Positions 1 to 7,929 of a stretch of DNA of 64,000 nucleotides are shown one piece after another. Every line of letters begins with the position of its first letter. Position 1 is the stretch's first letter. The stretch lies in NCBI GenBank assembly GCA_016291005.1, contig JAEEVT010000001.1, positions 1-64,000 on the forward strand, read 5' to 3'. The position numbers and the translations under genes were made by a program. The DNA is from Prevotella sp. (GTDB taxonomy: Bacteria; Bacteroidota; Bacteroidia; Bacteroidales; Bacteroidaceae). The notes under the pieces were generated by a model. It did no database searches and was not told where the DNA came from. It was given only the letters and a program-made list of their open reading frames with translations.

Positions 1-1641
1 CTGACGGTCCTGTTTGGCTGCACCACCGAGGCTGAGCGCAGGCAGATGCGCGCCGGCCTCGACAGCATCAACGTGCTCAACCGCACCGACCAGCCCTTCA
101 CTCCCGACGATGTCCGCCCCTATGTCGACTTCTTCGACAAAGAGGCCAAGGCCTTTTTCACCCTCCTCTCTTCAGACTCCATCCATAACGACCAGCTGCT
201 GGCCCACTATCTCCTTGGCCGCGCCTTCCACGAGAAGGGCGACGCCCCCATGGCCCTCGAAAGCTACCAGCACGCCATCGACCACGCCGACACCACCTCC
301 GCCTCCTGCGACTATAGACAGCTCAGCCGCGTCTACGGACAAATGGCAGAACTGTTTTATCAACAGGGGTTATACAGGCAGCAATTGGATCATGAGAAAA
401 GTTCCATCCATTATGCATGGAAAGGAGGAGACACTCTTGGTGCACTTATGAGCTATGAAATGGAATGTTCTGCTTACAGAAATTTGAATAAGCTTGATTC
501 TATTATTATAGTTACAGATTCTGTATATAAGATGTACAACAAATATGGTTTCCCAGACTATGCTGCAACATCTTTAAGTAATATCTTTAGCATACTCATA
601 AATAACAAGGAGTTAGAAAGAGCAAAAGGCCTTATGGATATCTACGAATCAAAATCTCTTTTCTTTGACTCCTTAGGCAACATAGAACACGGTCGTGAGA
701 TATATTACAAGGTTAAAGGTTACTATTACAAAGAAATTGGCAGGCTTGATTCAGCTGAATACTACTTCCGCAAAGAATTAAATAATGGTAAAGACTTTAA
801 CAATCAAAATGCTGGTGCATTAGGTTTAGCAGAAGTATTCATAGCCAAGCACTTACCTGATTCCGCTTCCAAATACTACCGCTATAGTTATGATATGAAC
901 GACTCCATGTTTGCTCATAAAACAACATCAACAATCAAGCGTATCCAGTCGATATACAATTACTCTCACCACCAAAAGGTAGCTAAACAAGAGTCAGAGA
1001 AAGCATCAAGACTCATGGTGTTTATCTGGATATGCATCTGTATTATATTAGTATTGCTACTCTTTGTGTTAATTGGCATATTCATTTCGTGGAACATGAA
1101 AAACGAGAGAGAAAAAATAAAGGCTGAATACCAACGTAGTATAGAGACTATTAGCAAGGCCCAAAAAGATTTGTCCTTACTCCAATTGTATAAGGAATTG
1201 AATGTACAATTAATCAAAGATAAAGAAGAACTGATTAAGGAACAAAATAATAGGAAGAAAGATCTGCTACAGAAGAGCAAGATAAATCAAAATATTGCAT
1301 CAACCTATTTCAAGTCCCTGCCAATCTATTTGAAATTTTCTAAACACATGGATAGCGGAAAGCAACCAACTAGGTCTGATTGGACAGACTTACAGGACGC
1401 TCTTTTTAACAGTTATCCTGGCTTTTCTGAGTTCATGCAGAAATACAATGATGATCTAACTGACCGTGAATACAAAATTTGTCTTTTGATAAGGGCAGAT
1501 TTCAAACCTGTTGGTATTGGAAACATGTTGTGCATAGCCTCATCCTATGTAACACAGATTCGTATTGACCTTCACCAAAAGCTATTTAAAAAGTCTGGTA
1601 ACTCAAAGGATTTTGATAACCATATTAAGAGAATCTTCTGA
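1..1641 (+). CDS. TPR lipoprotein with membrane segment, coiled coil and C-terminal HTH-like region (5' end outside window)
   Basis: The frame is open to the first base and reads LTVLFGC, a lipobox, so the true start lies just upstream of the window. An internal ATG at 46 lies downstream of the lipobox and is not the start. Helical TPR-like repeats fill the first two thirds. A hydrophobic membrane segment follows at about 1013-1092 (FIWICICIILVLLLFVLIGI), then a charged coiled coil. The C-terminus (LTDREYKICLLIRADFKPVGIG) resembles the LuxR-like helix-turn-helix at the end of many Bacteroidota TPR membrane proteins. This suggests an envelope-anchored sensor/regulator; the ligand is unknown. 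The first 340 bases or so are very GC-rich and the rest is AT-rich, an abrupt change inside one gene. Confidence 0.75.
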   Translation: MTVLFGCTTEAERRQMRAGLDSINVLNRTDQPFTPDDVRPYVDFFDKEAKAFFTLLSSDSIHNDQLLAHYLLGRAFHEKGDAPMALESYQHAIDHADTTSASCDYRQLSRVYGQMAELFYQQGLYRQQLDHEKSSIHYAWKGGDTLGALMSYEMECSAYRNLNKLDSIIIVTDSVYKMYNKYGFPDYAATSLSNIFSILINNKELERAKGLMDIYESKSLFFDSLGNIEHGREIYYKVKGYYYKEIGRLDSAEYYFRKELNNGKDFNNQNAGALGLAEVFIAKHLPDSASKYYRYSYDMNDSMFAHKTTSTIKRIQSIYNYSHHQKVAKQESEKASRLMVFIWICICIILVLLLFVLIGIFISWNMKNEREKIKAEYQRSIETISKAQKDLSLLQLYKELNVQLIKDKEELIKEQNNRKKDLLQKSKINQNIASTYFKSLPIYLKFSKHMDSGKQPTRSDWTDLQDALFNSYPGFSEFMQKYNDDLTDREYKICLLIRADFKPVGIGNMLCIASSYVTQIRIDLHQKLFKKSGNSKDFDNHIKRIF

Positions 1642-1814
1642 ATTTCTTTTTTGTCACACATAATTATAAAGCGTTTTGACAAGGATAGAAATCTTAAAAT
1701 TTCATTAACATTTTATCTGCGAAGATATATCTTGCTGACTATCAAACCTCTACGAACAAAAATTTTACTAAAATCATATTTGTTTTTTCTCATGGTGTAT
1801 TGTTTGTAATTTAC

Positions 1815-1822
1815 TAACTTTG
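1815..1822 (+). promoter_or_regulatory. Bacteroidota -7 box
   Basis: TAACTTTG followed by C matches the Bacteroidota TAnnTTTG consensus. It lies 26 bases before the ATG at 1848 and fits transcription of the DUF3244/C10 protease group. I see no clear -33 element at normal spacing. Confidence 0.6.
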
Positions 1823-1847
1823 CAGTGAATTTTAAAACAATAAAATC

Positions 1848-2210
1848 ATGAAAAGAAGATTTCTATTATTAGTAGTAGGTGCACTTATGATGACCACTAC
1901 TGCAGTGGCTAAGGTACATGTCCCGTTATCAGTTTCAGTCTATGCAGATGATGAAACACCGATGACTCATGGTCATCCCAAATCACCAATTGATCCCCCT
2001 CTACTTTACATTGAGGACTTCACTCTGTTCTTTGAGGCTTATCATCCCGACTACATTCTTAATATCAAGGATGAGGATGGTGATGTGGTGTTTACTACGA
2101 CGGTCTACTCTGCTCAGACGCAGGTTGTATTGCCGTCTACTTTCTCTGGCGACTACGAAGTCGAACTCGTCATGGGTAACTGGCTATTCACAGGATATAT
2201 TAATCTGTAA
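1848..2210 (+). CDS. Secreted DUF3244-like small protein
   Basis: 120 residues with a signal peptide (MKRRFLLLVVGALMMTTTAVA). The mature part is a short beta-rich domain (YILNIKDEDGDVVFTTTVYSAQTQVVLP...GDYEVELVMGNWLFTGYINL), the pattern of DUF3244 proteins of Bacteroides and Prevotella. It lies 53 bases upstream of a C10 protease and probably shares its promoter. Small secreted partners of C10 proteases can be inhibitors (as with Bacteroides fragilis bfp/bfi genes), so an inhibitor or chaperone role is possible but inferred from position only. Confidence 0.6.
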   Translation: MKRRFLLLVVGALMMTTTAVAKVHVPLSVSVYADDETPMTHGHPKSPIDPPLLYIEDFTLFFEAYHPDYILNIKDEDGDVVFTTTVYSAQTQVVLPSTFSGDYEVELVMGNWLFTGYINL

Positions 2211-2263
2211 GTCTACGAGGGAGACTCCCTCGAAAGTATAATTCAATTTATTTATTAAAAATC

Positions 2264-3598
2264 ATGTATTATTCATTTAAAAAGATTTGTTTTCTAACAA
2301 TTACATCATTATCTTTATCCTTCATTAGTTGTTCAAGCGATTACGACATTGACAATGAAGGATCAGCAGTAGCACAGAAAAGCCTTAGCACAGGTTTTAA
2401 TGCTGACACACGAAGCTATGAAGAGGCACTGGCTATTGCACAGAACTCGATTTCGATGGTAGAATCCAATGACAGCCCAACCCGAAGCACCGGCAAGCGC
2501 AGGTCAGTTAACGAAAAGGGTGGTGTATTTACCGTAGGTTCTTCATCAGCATCAACCAGAACAGCTAATGCCGCAAATGACACATTACTTTATGTATTCA
2601 ACTTCAACGACGACCAAGGTTTTGCTGTTGTTTCTGCCAATCGTAACACTGAAGGGCTTTTAGCGATTACAGAATCAGGATTTTATAGTCCTAATAAAGA
2701 AACTGATAATCCCGGCTTCAACAACTATATGGAAATGGCAAAATTATATGTACAAAAAGCAACAAAGCTTAATTCGATAACAAGAAGCGAAACATATTAC
2801 TGGAGATATGGCAATGATACTCTTGACTATTACCGTATAGAGCCAAAGGTACAAATAAAATGGGGACAAGAATATCATGCAGCAACATATTGTAGCAACG
2901 GGAAAGCAGGATGTGCCCCTATAGCAGCTGCTCAAATCATGTCTTATTTTAAAAGACCCTCCTCTTTTACATATACTTTTAATGGACGAGATAAGAATTT
3001 TGAAACAGTAGATTGGAATCAGCTCAATCAACATCCATATGTTTTAGTATGCCCGACACTATGCGATACCAATCCAAACATTAACAAGATGATTGGAAGA
3101 ATTTGTAGGCAGATTGGTGAAAAAGCAAATAGTGAATATTTAATAGATTATAATAATGGGAATCATACTAATACCTCACATAATGACATCTTGTCCGCAC
3201 TAAGGTATTATGGATATTCTACATCTGGTTATCGAAACATTCCTAATACGGAAAAAGGATTTCTTGATGATTTGCAGAACAACAAATTAATATTGATGTA
3301 TGGTAAGACAAGAAGTGGTATTGGTCATGCTTGGATAGTTGACGGAGGCTTTTTCTTAAAAGTTCATAGTTATAGATATAAGAGTTTGGATGGCGTTAAC
3401 TGGGAAACTTGTTGGGATGAAATCTTTACGTCACCATATAACCATGTCAATTGGGGGCTTGATGGAAGTTGTAACGGCTTCTTCATTCACGCTGTGTTTG
3501 ATGCTAATTCATGTATCTATTATGATAAAGGATCGCTTAATCTTAATGGAAGTGATTTGAATTTTTACAAAGACCTTCATTATTCAACTGTGTATTAA
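2264..3598 (+). CDS. C10 family (streptopain/interpain-like) cysteine protease lipoprotein
   Basis: 444 residues. The signal peptide ends in a lipobox (SFISC), so the protein is probably membrane anchored. Residues ~40-165 form the Spi-type prodomain (LLYVFNFNDDQGFAVVSANRN). The catalytic domain has nucleophile Cys217 in GKAGCAPIAAAQIMSYF and catalytic His355 in GIGHAWIVDGG. A later NWGLDGSCNGFF matches the NWGWGG..NGYY region of SpeB and interpain. The protease should self-activate by cleaving the prodomain. It is flanked by small secreted proteins that look co-transcribed. The end at 3598 is 12 bases before the next start. Confidence 0.85.
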   Translation: MYYSFKKICFLTITSLSLSFISCSSDYDIDNEGSAVAQKSLSTGFNADTRSYEEALAIAQNSISMVESNDSPTRSTGKRRSVNEKGGVFTVGSSSASTRTANAANDTLLYVFNFNDDQGFAVVSANRNTEGLLAITESGFYSPNKETDNPGFNNYMEMAKLYVQKATKLNSITRSETYYWRYGNDTLDYYRIEPKVQIKWGQEYHAATYCSNGKAGCAPIAAAQIMSYFKRPSSFTYTFNGRDKNFETVDWNQLNQHPYVLVCPTLCDTNPNINKMIGRICRQIGEKANSEYLIDYNNGNHTNTSHNDILSALRYYGYSTSGYRNIPNTEKGFLDDLQNNKLILMYGKTRSGIGHAWIVDGGFFLKVHSYRYKSLDGVNWETCWDEIFTSPYNHVNWGLDGSCNGFFIHAVFDANSCIYYDKGSLNLNGSDLNFYKDLHYSTVY

Positions 3599-3610
3599 TT
3601 CTAAACGAAA

Positions 3611-4018
3611 ATGAAAAATTTAATTTTGGCTTTAGCCTTTATAATTGGTTTGGGCATAACGTTTTCGTGCAGCAGTGGTGAGGATGATGTCATTCTAGGC
3701 TATCCTTATCCCAATCCTATACGTGTTGCAGACTTGAACCAGACTGTCCGTGAGAATGACAATGTGACGGTTAAGTCTATAGTTCCATCAAGAATATTTT
3801 GCATCAAGACAAAATATAATCAGACAGACAAAATCTCCGATGTCTATTTGAATGAAGCCCGGCACCACTGGTTAGAAGTTCAGCAGACAAACGACTCCAC
3901 TTATATTTTCCATGTTCAAGTAAAAGAGGCGTCAGACACTGTAACATATCTTGAAGTTCACATCAATGGTCTTGGTCCTTATGGCATTGACACAATTACT
4001 TTCCATCTTGTACCATAA
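3611..4018 (+). CDS. Small lipoprotein in the protease operon, function unknown
   Basis: 135 residues, beginning MKNLILALAFIIGLGITFSCSS, a lipoprotein signal with the acylated Cys near residue 20. The mature part is beta-rich (RVADLNQTVRENDNVTVKSIVPSRIFCI...DTVTYLEVHINGLGPYGIDTITFHLVP) and suggests one immunoglobulin-like or inhibitor-like sandwich. It starts 12 bases after the C10 protease stop and is followed by a terminator, so it is probably the last gene of that operon. I do not recognise the family. Confidence 0.6.
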   Translation: MKNLILALAFIIGLGITFSCSSGEDDVILGYPYPNPIRVADLNQTVRENDNVTVKSIVPSRIFCIKTKYNQTDKISDVYLNEARHHWLEVQQTNDSTYIFHVQVKEASDTVTYLEVHINGLGPYGIDTITFHLVP

Positions 4019-4031
4019 AAGAGTATGACAG

Positions 4032-4076
4032 AGTGCTTATGGGAATAAATCTCTATTATCCCCATGAGTACTTTTT
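4032..4076 (+). terminator. Stem-loop with T-run after the C10 protease operon
   Basis: GTGCTTATGGG pairs imperfectly with CCCCATGAGTAC and is followed by TTTTT. It lies 14 bases after the stop at 4018. Confidence 0.6.
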
Positions 4077-4197
4077 CGGGGTGACAAGGGACAGATTCTC
4101 TCACGTCTTTTTTCATAAATAATGTTAACGCCATGCAGTCTTTTTGACGTTTGGTTATCATAAGAGAAAAGAAACAATGTTTATCTGTCATATAATG

Positions 4198-4407
4198 ATG
4201 AAACACGTAAAGCTATTTTCAGGAATGTTGCTGTTGGCGGCAGTAGTCGGTTGTAGCAGCGGCGACGAAACGGTGCCGGACAACAAGGCGCAAAACGAGA
4301 CGGGAAATAAGACTGAGACGGTATTTGTCGACGATCCAGGTCCTGCGTTGACGGCAGAACAAGAAACGATGTTCTCGAACATCCAAATTTTCAACGCAGA
4401 AAAATGA
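4198..4407 (+). CDS. Very small lipoprotein, function unknown
   Basis: The start at 4198 gives a compact lipoprotein signal (MKHVKLFSGMLLLAAVVGC); upstream in-frame starts at 4195, 4177 and TTG 4144 would lengthen the n-region. The mature part is about 50 polar residues (SSGDETVPDNKAQNETGNK...) ending in MFSNIQIFNAEK, with no domain I recognise. Such short acidic lipoproteins could be real or decayed remnants. It follows the terminator at 4032-4076, so it would need its own promoter, and none is clear. Confidence 0.45.
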   Translation: MKHVKLFSGMLLLAAVVGCSSGDETVPDNKAQNETGNKTETVFVDDPGPALTAEQETMFSNIQIFNAEK

Positions 4408-4534
4408 TCAGTAGAACCGACCCCATGATTCCGAAACTCTACTGCAGTACCATTAGGCACTACACTTAAAATAGAAAACTGATATGTTATTTGCAAAAAA
4501 GTGGGATAAAATTTGCAACATGTTTTTTTGTTAG

Positions 4535-4542
4535 TATATTTG
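4535..4542 (+). promoter_or_regulatory. Bacteroidota -7 box
   Basis: TATATTTG followed by C, a TAnnTTTG match, lies 64 bases before the ATG at 4606. Confidence 0.55.
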
Positions 4543-4605
4543 CAGAAGTTATAATGCTATTAATAGTAGAAATAGTTTTTTTATTAATTATTAATTACAA
4601 GGTTT

Positions 4606-5319
4606 ATGAGCAGAAAATATTTATTGTTAATATTGTTGTGCATCTCATGTTCAATACATACGATAGCACAAACAGACTATTATTACTACAAAGGGTATAA
4701 GATTCCTCTAACTCTCAATGATAACAAGGTCATAATTAGCATTCTTAAAGAATATAGTAACACCATAGAAAGCATTTACGCAAATGCCCAGATTCTAGGT
4801 ACTATACGCGACAGCGACTTCGACATCCTCATTGTCGGTCGCTCTGATTACGAGAAGCTAACCACACTGGACTTCTGGGAGGAAGCCACAAAGTCCGTAA
4901 TAATAACTTCAAGCTATTTTACAGAGAACAACGATGAGGTCTTTGTTACTCCATACCTGAACGTACGGCTTAAAAAGGAAGAGGATACGAACCTGCTGAC
5001 GTCATACGCTGAGGAGTATGGACTCCAGATAATCAGGAATATGTCGTTAATGCCTTTATGGTATATTCTGGCTATCACTCAAAACTGCGAAAAGAATACA
5101 TTGACGTGTGCAAATGAATTATTTGAGAGTGGGTATTTTGCGGAATCTGTTCCAGACATGGTTTCTTTTAATGATCTTGACCACACGGCTGTCAGTGCTA
5201 TTACTATTCAGTCGCCGACGGAATCCTCCCCACTTTATGACCTCCAGGGCCGCCGGATGAAGGACCAGACCACACAAAAGGGTATATACATCCAGAATGG
5301 AAAGAAAGTAATCAGATAG
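4606..5319 (+). CDS. Secreted protein resembling an S8-protease propeptide, fused to a type IX-like sorting tail
   Basis: 237 residues with signal peptide (MSRKYLLLILLCISCSIHTIAQ). The region VFVTPYLNVRLKKEEDTN..., followed by GLQIIRNMSLMPLWYILAI and then ANELFESGYFAESVPDM, matches the pattern I know from N-terminal propeptides of Bacteroidota subtilisin-like (S8) proteases. No Asp/His/Ser catalytic domain follows. The chain goes directly to a tail PLYDLQGRRMKD...KGIYIQNGKKVIR, typical of type IX-like C-terminal signals. It could be a stand-alone inhibitor or a deletion product of a full protease. It lies near the C10 protease but behind its own promoter. Confidence 0.6.
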   Translation: MSRKYLLLILLCISCSIHTIAQTDYYYYKGYKIPLTLNDNKVIISILKEYSNTIESIYANAQILGTIRDSDFDILIVGRSDYEKLTTLDFWEEATKSVIITSSYFTENNDEVFVTPYLNVRLKKEEDTNLLTSYAEEYGLQIIRNMSLMPLWYILAITQNCEKNTLTCANELFESGYFAESVPDMVSFNDLDHTAVSAITIQSPTESSPLYDLQGRRMKDQTTQKGIYIQNGKKVIR

Positions 5320-5339
5320 CAAGTAAAGATTTCAATGCG

Positions 5340-5503
5340 ATGAAAAGGATATATGTCTTATTTCCATTATTGCTGTTGTCTATTTGTCTTCAGGCACAGG
5401 AATACATCTCGTTGGTTGAGTGATAATACAAAAAGGTTCACAAGGTGTGTTGATTAAAAACGGATTTGAATGTGAAATGGGAGCAGAAATGATAATAGAA
5501 TAA
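5340..5503 (+). pseudogene. Remnant of a secreted-protein gene with a frameshift
   Basis: An ATG at 5340 encodes a good signal peptide (MKRIYVLFPLLLLSICLQAQ), then EYISLVE and a stop at 5421-5423. In the -1 frame from 5420 the sequence continues QKGSQGVLIKNGFECEMGAE to a stop at 5501. The string GVxIKNGFExExGAE is the usual end of Bacteroidota secreted repeat proteins. Two frames thus carry the start and end of one very short secreted protein, best explained as an internally deleted and frameshifted gene. Confidence 0.5.
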
Positions 5504-5518
5504 AAAACAATAAACGAT

Positions 5519-6382
5519 ATGACTAAGAGAATACTACTATTGTTTCTATTTGCCTTGGCATCTATGTCAGGCATGGCTCAAAGTCAGGCGGCTATGAGCT
5601 TTGATAATGATTTTATCTGGTGCTACAATGGTTGCAAAAGTGCAGAGTACCTCACATATCCAGCATTCCAAGAGTCATATCGTTTCGACGGCTCATATGA
5701 GAAAAATGGCAAACAATACCATGTTTTTCATTTTCAAAGGGCGTTTTTTGACAGTGGGGCTTCTATATACCCAACAGGCTATAGTTCCAACGACTTTAAA
5801 GGCCAGATTGGTGTCCGAGAAGAGAATGGTCGCGTTTATGTAGACCGCAATGAATACCTTGCCTTGCTGTCCGATGGTTCCTATTGGCAGTCAGTTGGAA
5901 ACAAAGACTATCTTCCTTATCAAGAAACCGCCGATGGCGAACTTGTACTTTACGACTTCAATATGCAAGTTAATGATAAATACCCGTCTGTGGAAGGTCA
6001 CGATGACATTTTTGTAGTCAGTATTGACATAGTTACAACGGAGGATAATGTTGCTCGAAAGTTATTACGGCTTAGTAATGGTAGTTCCTTATTAGAGGGT
6101 ATCGGCTGTATCTACTCCTCTGGCTTATGGCTCTTCTATCTGAACCCAGGTATCGTACCCTATGAAGCTGGTTATTTGGACATCTATGCTCATCATCCAC
6201 AGAATACTGGATTATGGACACCAATATACCAATGGAATGATGGCGCTCTAACGGGCATAAGCAATACTATCTCTACGAAACATACGGCAAAGGATTTCTT
6301 AGACCTTCAGGGTCGTCCGATGAAGGAACTGCCCACAAAGGGTATCTATATCCATAACGGGCGTAAGGTCGTAGTGAAGTAA
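5519..6382 (+). CDS. Secreted protein with type IX-like C-terminal tail, function unknown
   Basis: 287 residues with a signal peptide ending GMAQ. The body is rich in aromatic residues and Gly (DNDFIWCYNGCKSAEYLTYPAF...YRFDGSYEKNGKQYHVFHF) and resembles a class of Prevotella secreted proteins of unknown role. The C-terminus DFLDLQGRPMKEL..KGIYIHNGRKVVVK is a type IX-like sorting tail, so surface display or secretion is likely. It follows a decayed secreted-protein gene and precedes a truncated one, which suggests a small array of related genes under turnover. Confidence 0.6.
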   Translation: MTKRILLLFLFALASMSGMAQSQAAMSFDNDFIWCYNGCKSAEYLTYPAFQESYRFDGSYEKNGKQYHVFHFQRAFFDSGASIYPTGYSSNDFKGQIGVREENGRVYVDRNEYLALLSDGSYWQSVGNKDYLPYQETADGELVLYDFNMQVNDKYPSVEGHDDIFVVSIDIVTTEDNVARKLLRLSNGSSLLEGIGCIYSSGLWLFYLNPGIVPYEAGYLDIYAHHPQNTGLWTPIYQWNDGALTGISNTISTKHTAKDFLDLQGRPMKELPTKGIYIHNGRKVVVK

Positions 6383-6469
6383 AAGGCCAGAGTCCCCCGT
6401 CTTTGTTCGAGTTAAACGGAGAAACGACAGTGACAATAGGAACAACGCTAAATATAAACAACAACTGAC

Positions 6470-6685
6470 ATGAAAAGGAATAGTTTTTTTATAGTACTCA
6501 TACTTTTGTTGTCCTTATCCTCAAAAGGTTATTCCCAACGACCAGAAAGGCTTTATCTCCCTGGTGACAATTGCTTGTGGTATAGCAGTTATGCCCCCAA
6601 TTGGATGGGCGAATATATTTATTTGCGGAATGGTGAGACGGAACTGATTGAAGGGAAGGAGGTAGATCGGGGGACTCTGATCTGA
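6470..6685 (+). pseudogene. Truncated secreted protein, 5' fragment only
   Basis: 71 codons: a signal peptide (NSFFIVLILLLSLSSKGYSQ), then DNCLWYSSYAPNWMGEYIYL and ...NGETELIEGKEVDRGTLI before a stop. It begins like a secreted protein of the 5519-6382 kind and lacks everything after the first ~45 mature residues, including a sorting tail. The truncation point overlaps the start of a transposase remnant at 6652, so the gene was probably cut by insertion or deletion of mobile DNA. Confidence 0.55.
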
Positions 6686-6855
6686 ATGGGATTGGCAATG
6701 TGATGGAAGTACAGAATTTAGACAAGAATAAAAGGAATTCAATTATCAGAGAAGTATGCAAACAGGGGGCAGGATTCAGACAGTTAGCCCGAATAACGGG
6801 GATAAGCTACGGAATTATCCAAGGAGTAGCAACAGATCACAGTCTCCTGACCTGA
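6652..6855 (+). pseudogene. C-terminal remnant of a REP-associated (RAYT, Y1-type) transposase
   Basis: An open frame gives NKRNSIIREVCKQGAG then FRQLARITGISYGIIQGV before a stop at 6853. This is the small DnaA/Chlp-like helical domain at the end of RAYT (TnpA-REP) proteins, with the typical RQLARxTGIS string. The catalytic HUH/Tyr domain is absent. The reading frame is open only back to about 6652, where it overlaps the truncated secreted gene. REP-like hairpins occur at 7351-7381 and 48171-48293, fitting a former RAYT/REP system. Confidence 0.65.
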
Positions 6856-6871
6856 AATGGGGGGCATTTTG

Positions 6872-7217
6872 AAACCGACCTAACAACCTACCATAGCGGC
6901 CTGGAATGCCGATGCACAGAGGGTTTGTCGATGGTAGGTTCGTTGTCGGAGACCTACCATCCAACCTACCATCGAACCTAACATTAGTGTACGTTAGAAT
7001 ATCGATTCTACTATCTTGTCGACAATCTCGTCAAAGTATTTTTGCTTGATGCTGCCAAGGCGACGCTGGACGTCTCGTTCGATCCAAGCCGCCTGAGATG
7101 GTAGGTCTGACGCCAGATGGTAGGTTCGATGGTAGGTCTCAAAAGGACAACCTACCATGCTCAAAACCAGTGTACATCGGGGTTTCAGGGAATTATGGTA
7201 GGTTGTTAGGTTGGTTT
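6872..7217. mobile_element. 346-bp element with terminal inverted repeats and nine internal ATGGTAGGT boxes
   Basis: The ends are inverted repeats: the left ACCGACCTAACAACCTACCA (from 6874) and the right complement differ at about one position in the 24-bp arms. Inside are nine copies of the 9-mer ATGGTAGGT or its complement, at 6886, 6931, 6952, 6964, 7098, 7117, 7129, 7150 and 7195, with four in one orientation and five in the other. The middle carries a 54-codon ORF on the minus strand. I see no transposase. It could be a non-autonomous element or a deleted relative of the repeat-flanked VirE module at 13.8-16.3 kb. Confidence 0.6.
6994..7158 (-). CDS. Short ORF inside the repeat element, probably a gene remnant
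   Basis: 54 codons, MVGCPFETYHRTYH... then SQAAWIERDVQRRLGSIKQK and YFDEIVDKIVESIF. The last 32 residues look like a genuine helical coding sequence, such as the C-terminal end of a larger replication or mobility protein. The first 20 are simply translated ACCTACCAT repeats (TYH appears twice). The family is not recognised. Confidence 0.35.
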   Translation of the reverse strand: MVGCPFETYHRTYHLASDLPSQAAWIERDVQRRLGSIKQKYFDEIVDKIVESIF

Positions 7218-7281
7218 TGAAATTGCCGTATTTTCCGCAAGATTATGATACGCGATTTTCAAAGTATTTATTGAGTTCAAC

Positions 7282-7331
7282 TTATCCAGTACTTTTCCAT
7301 CAGTTATCCAGTACTTTTCCGTCAGTTATCC
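7282..7331. repeat. Short tandem repeat, 22-bp period
   Basis: TTATCCAGTACTTTTCC occurs at 7282 and 7304, with a partial third unit TTATCC at 7326. It lies between the inverted-repeat element and the REP hairpin in DNA with no supported gene. Confidence 0.7.
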
Positions 7332-7350
7332 TAAGGATTTCCTCAAGAAG

Positions 7351-7381
7351 TTGCCGTGATTTCTTGCGGAAATCACGGCAA
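7351..7381. repeat. REP-like hairpin TTGCCGTGATTTC
   Basis: A perfect 13-bp inverted repeat, TTGCCGTGATTTC (7351-7363) and GAAATCACGGCAA (7369-7381), with a 5-base loop. The same 13-mer recurs at 48171 and 48193 with variants nearby, so it is a dispersed family. A RAYT transposase remnant lies about 500 bases upstream. Confidence 0.75.
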
Positions 7382-7450
7382 TAATTGCAACTTTTGATTG
7401 CAATATACAGAGCGGTTCACGTGTGTTGCTGTGTGTTGAAAAGAGCGTGG

Positions 7451-7924
7451 TTACCTGATCCTTTTTAATGTGGCTTCCATCAGGTCGTCGTTGATGGTCA
7501 GCTCTTCACCGTCCTCGCTGAGGAGCATCTTCGTACCGTCTTCGATGACGATGGCGCCGTCGATGACCCTGTAGCGTGACCAGTACTGGCGAATCTTCGC
7601 GTTGGCTTGCAACTGGGTCTGCCATAACTTGCGCTTTGCCCAGCTGATGCCTAACTGGTCGGCACGTTCCTTGTCGGTCAGGATTCTCATCTTGACCTTC
7701 ATCTTGTAGCTGTCAGGAAACTCGACCGTCACGCTCATGGTGAAGATCTCGTTCATCAGGTCCTCACGTTCTTCGCGGGCCTCAGGGGTCTCGTCGGACT
7801 TGTTGGACATGAGATGAGCCACCGACATGTTGCCGTTATAGTAGATACGGCCTTTCATCTCCTGTGCCTGTACGCCGAGTGCCAGCATCAGGCCGAATGC
7901 TATCAGTAACAGTTTTTGTTTCAT
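7451..7924 (-). CDS. Secreted protein of unknown function
   Basis: 157 residues with signal peptide MKQKLLLIAFGLMLALGVQAQ. The body starts EMKGRIYYNGNMSVAHL and contains a charged EAREEREDLMNEIF segment, then alternating strands (VTVEFPDSYKMKVKMRIL, YRVIDGAIVIEDGTKMLLSEDGEELTI). This fits a small periplasmic or surface beta-protein. It starts 5 bases after the nrdG stop, so it is probably transcribed behind nrdD-nrdG, though a functional link is not evident. Confidence 0.6.
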   Translation of the reverse strand: MKQKLLLIAFGLMLALGVQAQEMKGRIYYNGNMSVAHLMSNKSDETPEAREEREDLMNEIFTMSVTVEFPDSYKMKVKMRILTDKERADQLGISWAKRKLWQTQLQANAKIRQYWSRYRVIDGAIVIEDGTKMLLSEDGEELTINDDLMEATLKRIR

Positions 7925-7929
7925 CTTTC

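Noticed and set aside
6886-7203. CRISPR-like reading of the ATGGTAGGT boxes
   Set aside because: Boxes are 9 bp, irregularly spaced and in both orientations inside an inverted-repeat element.
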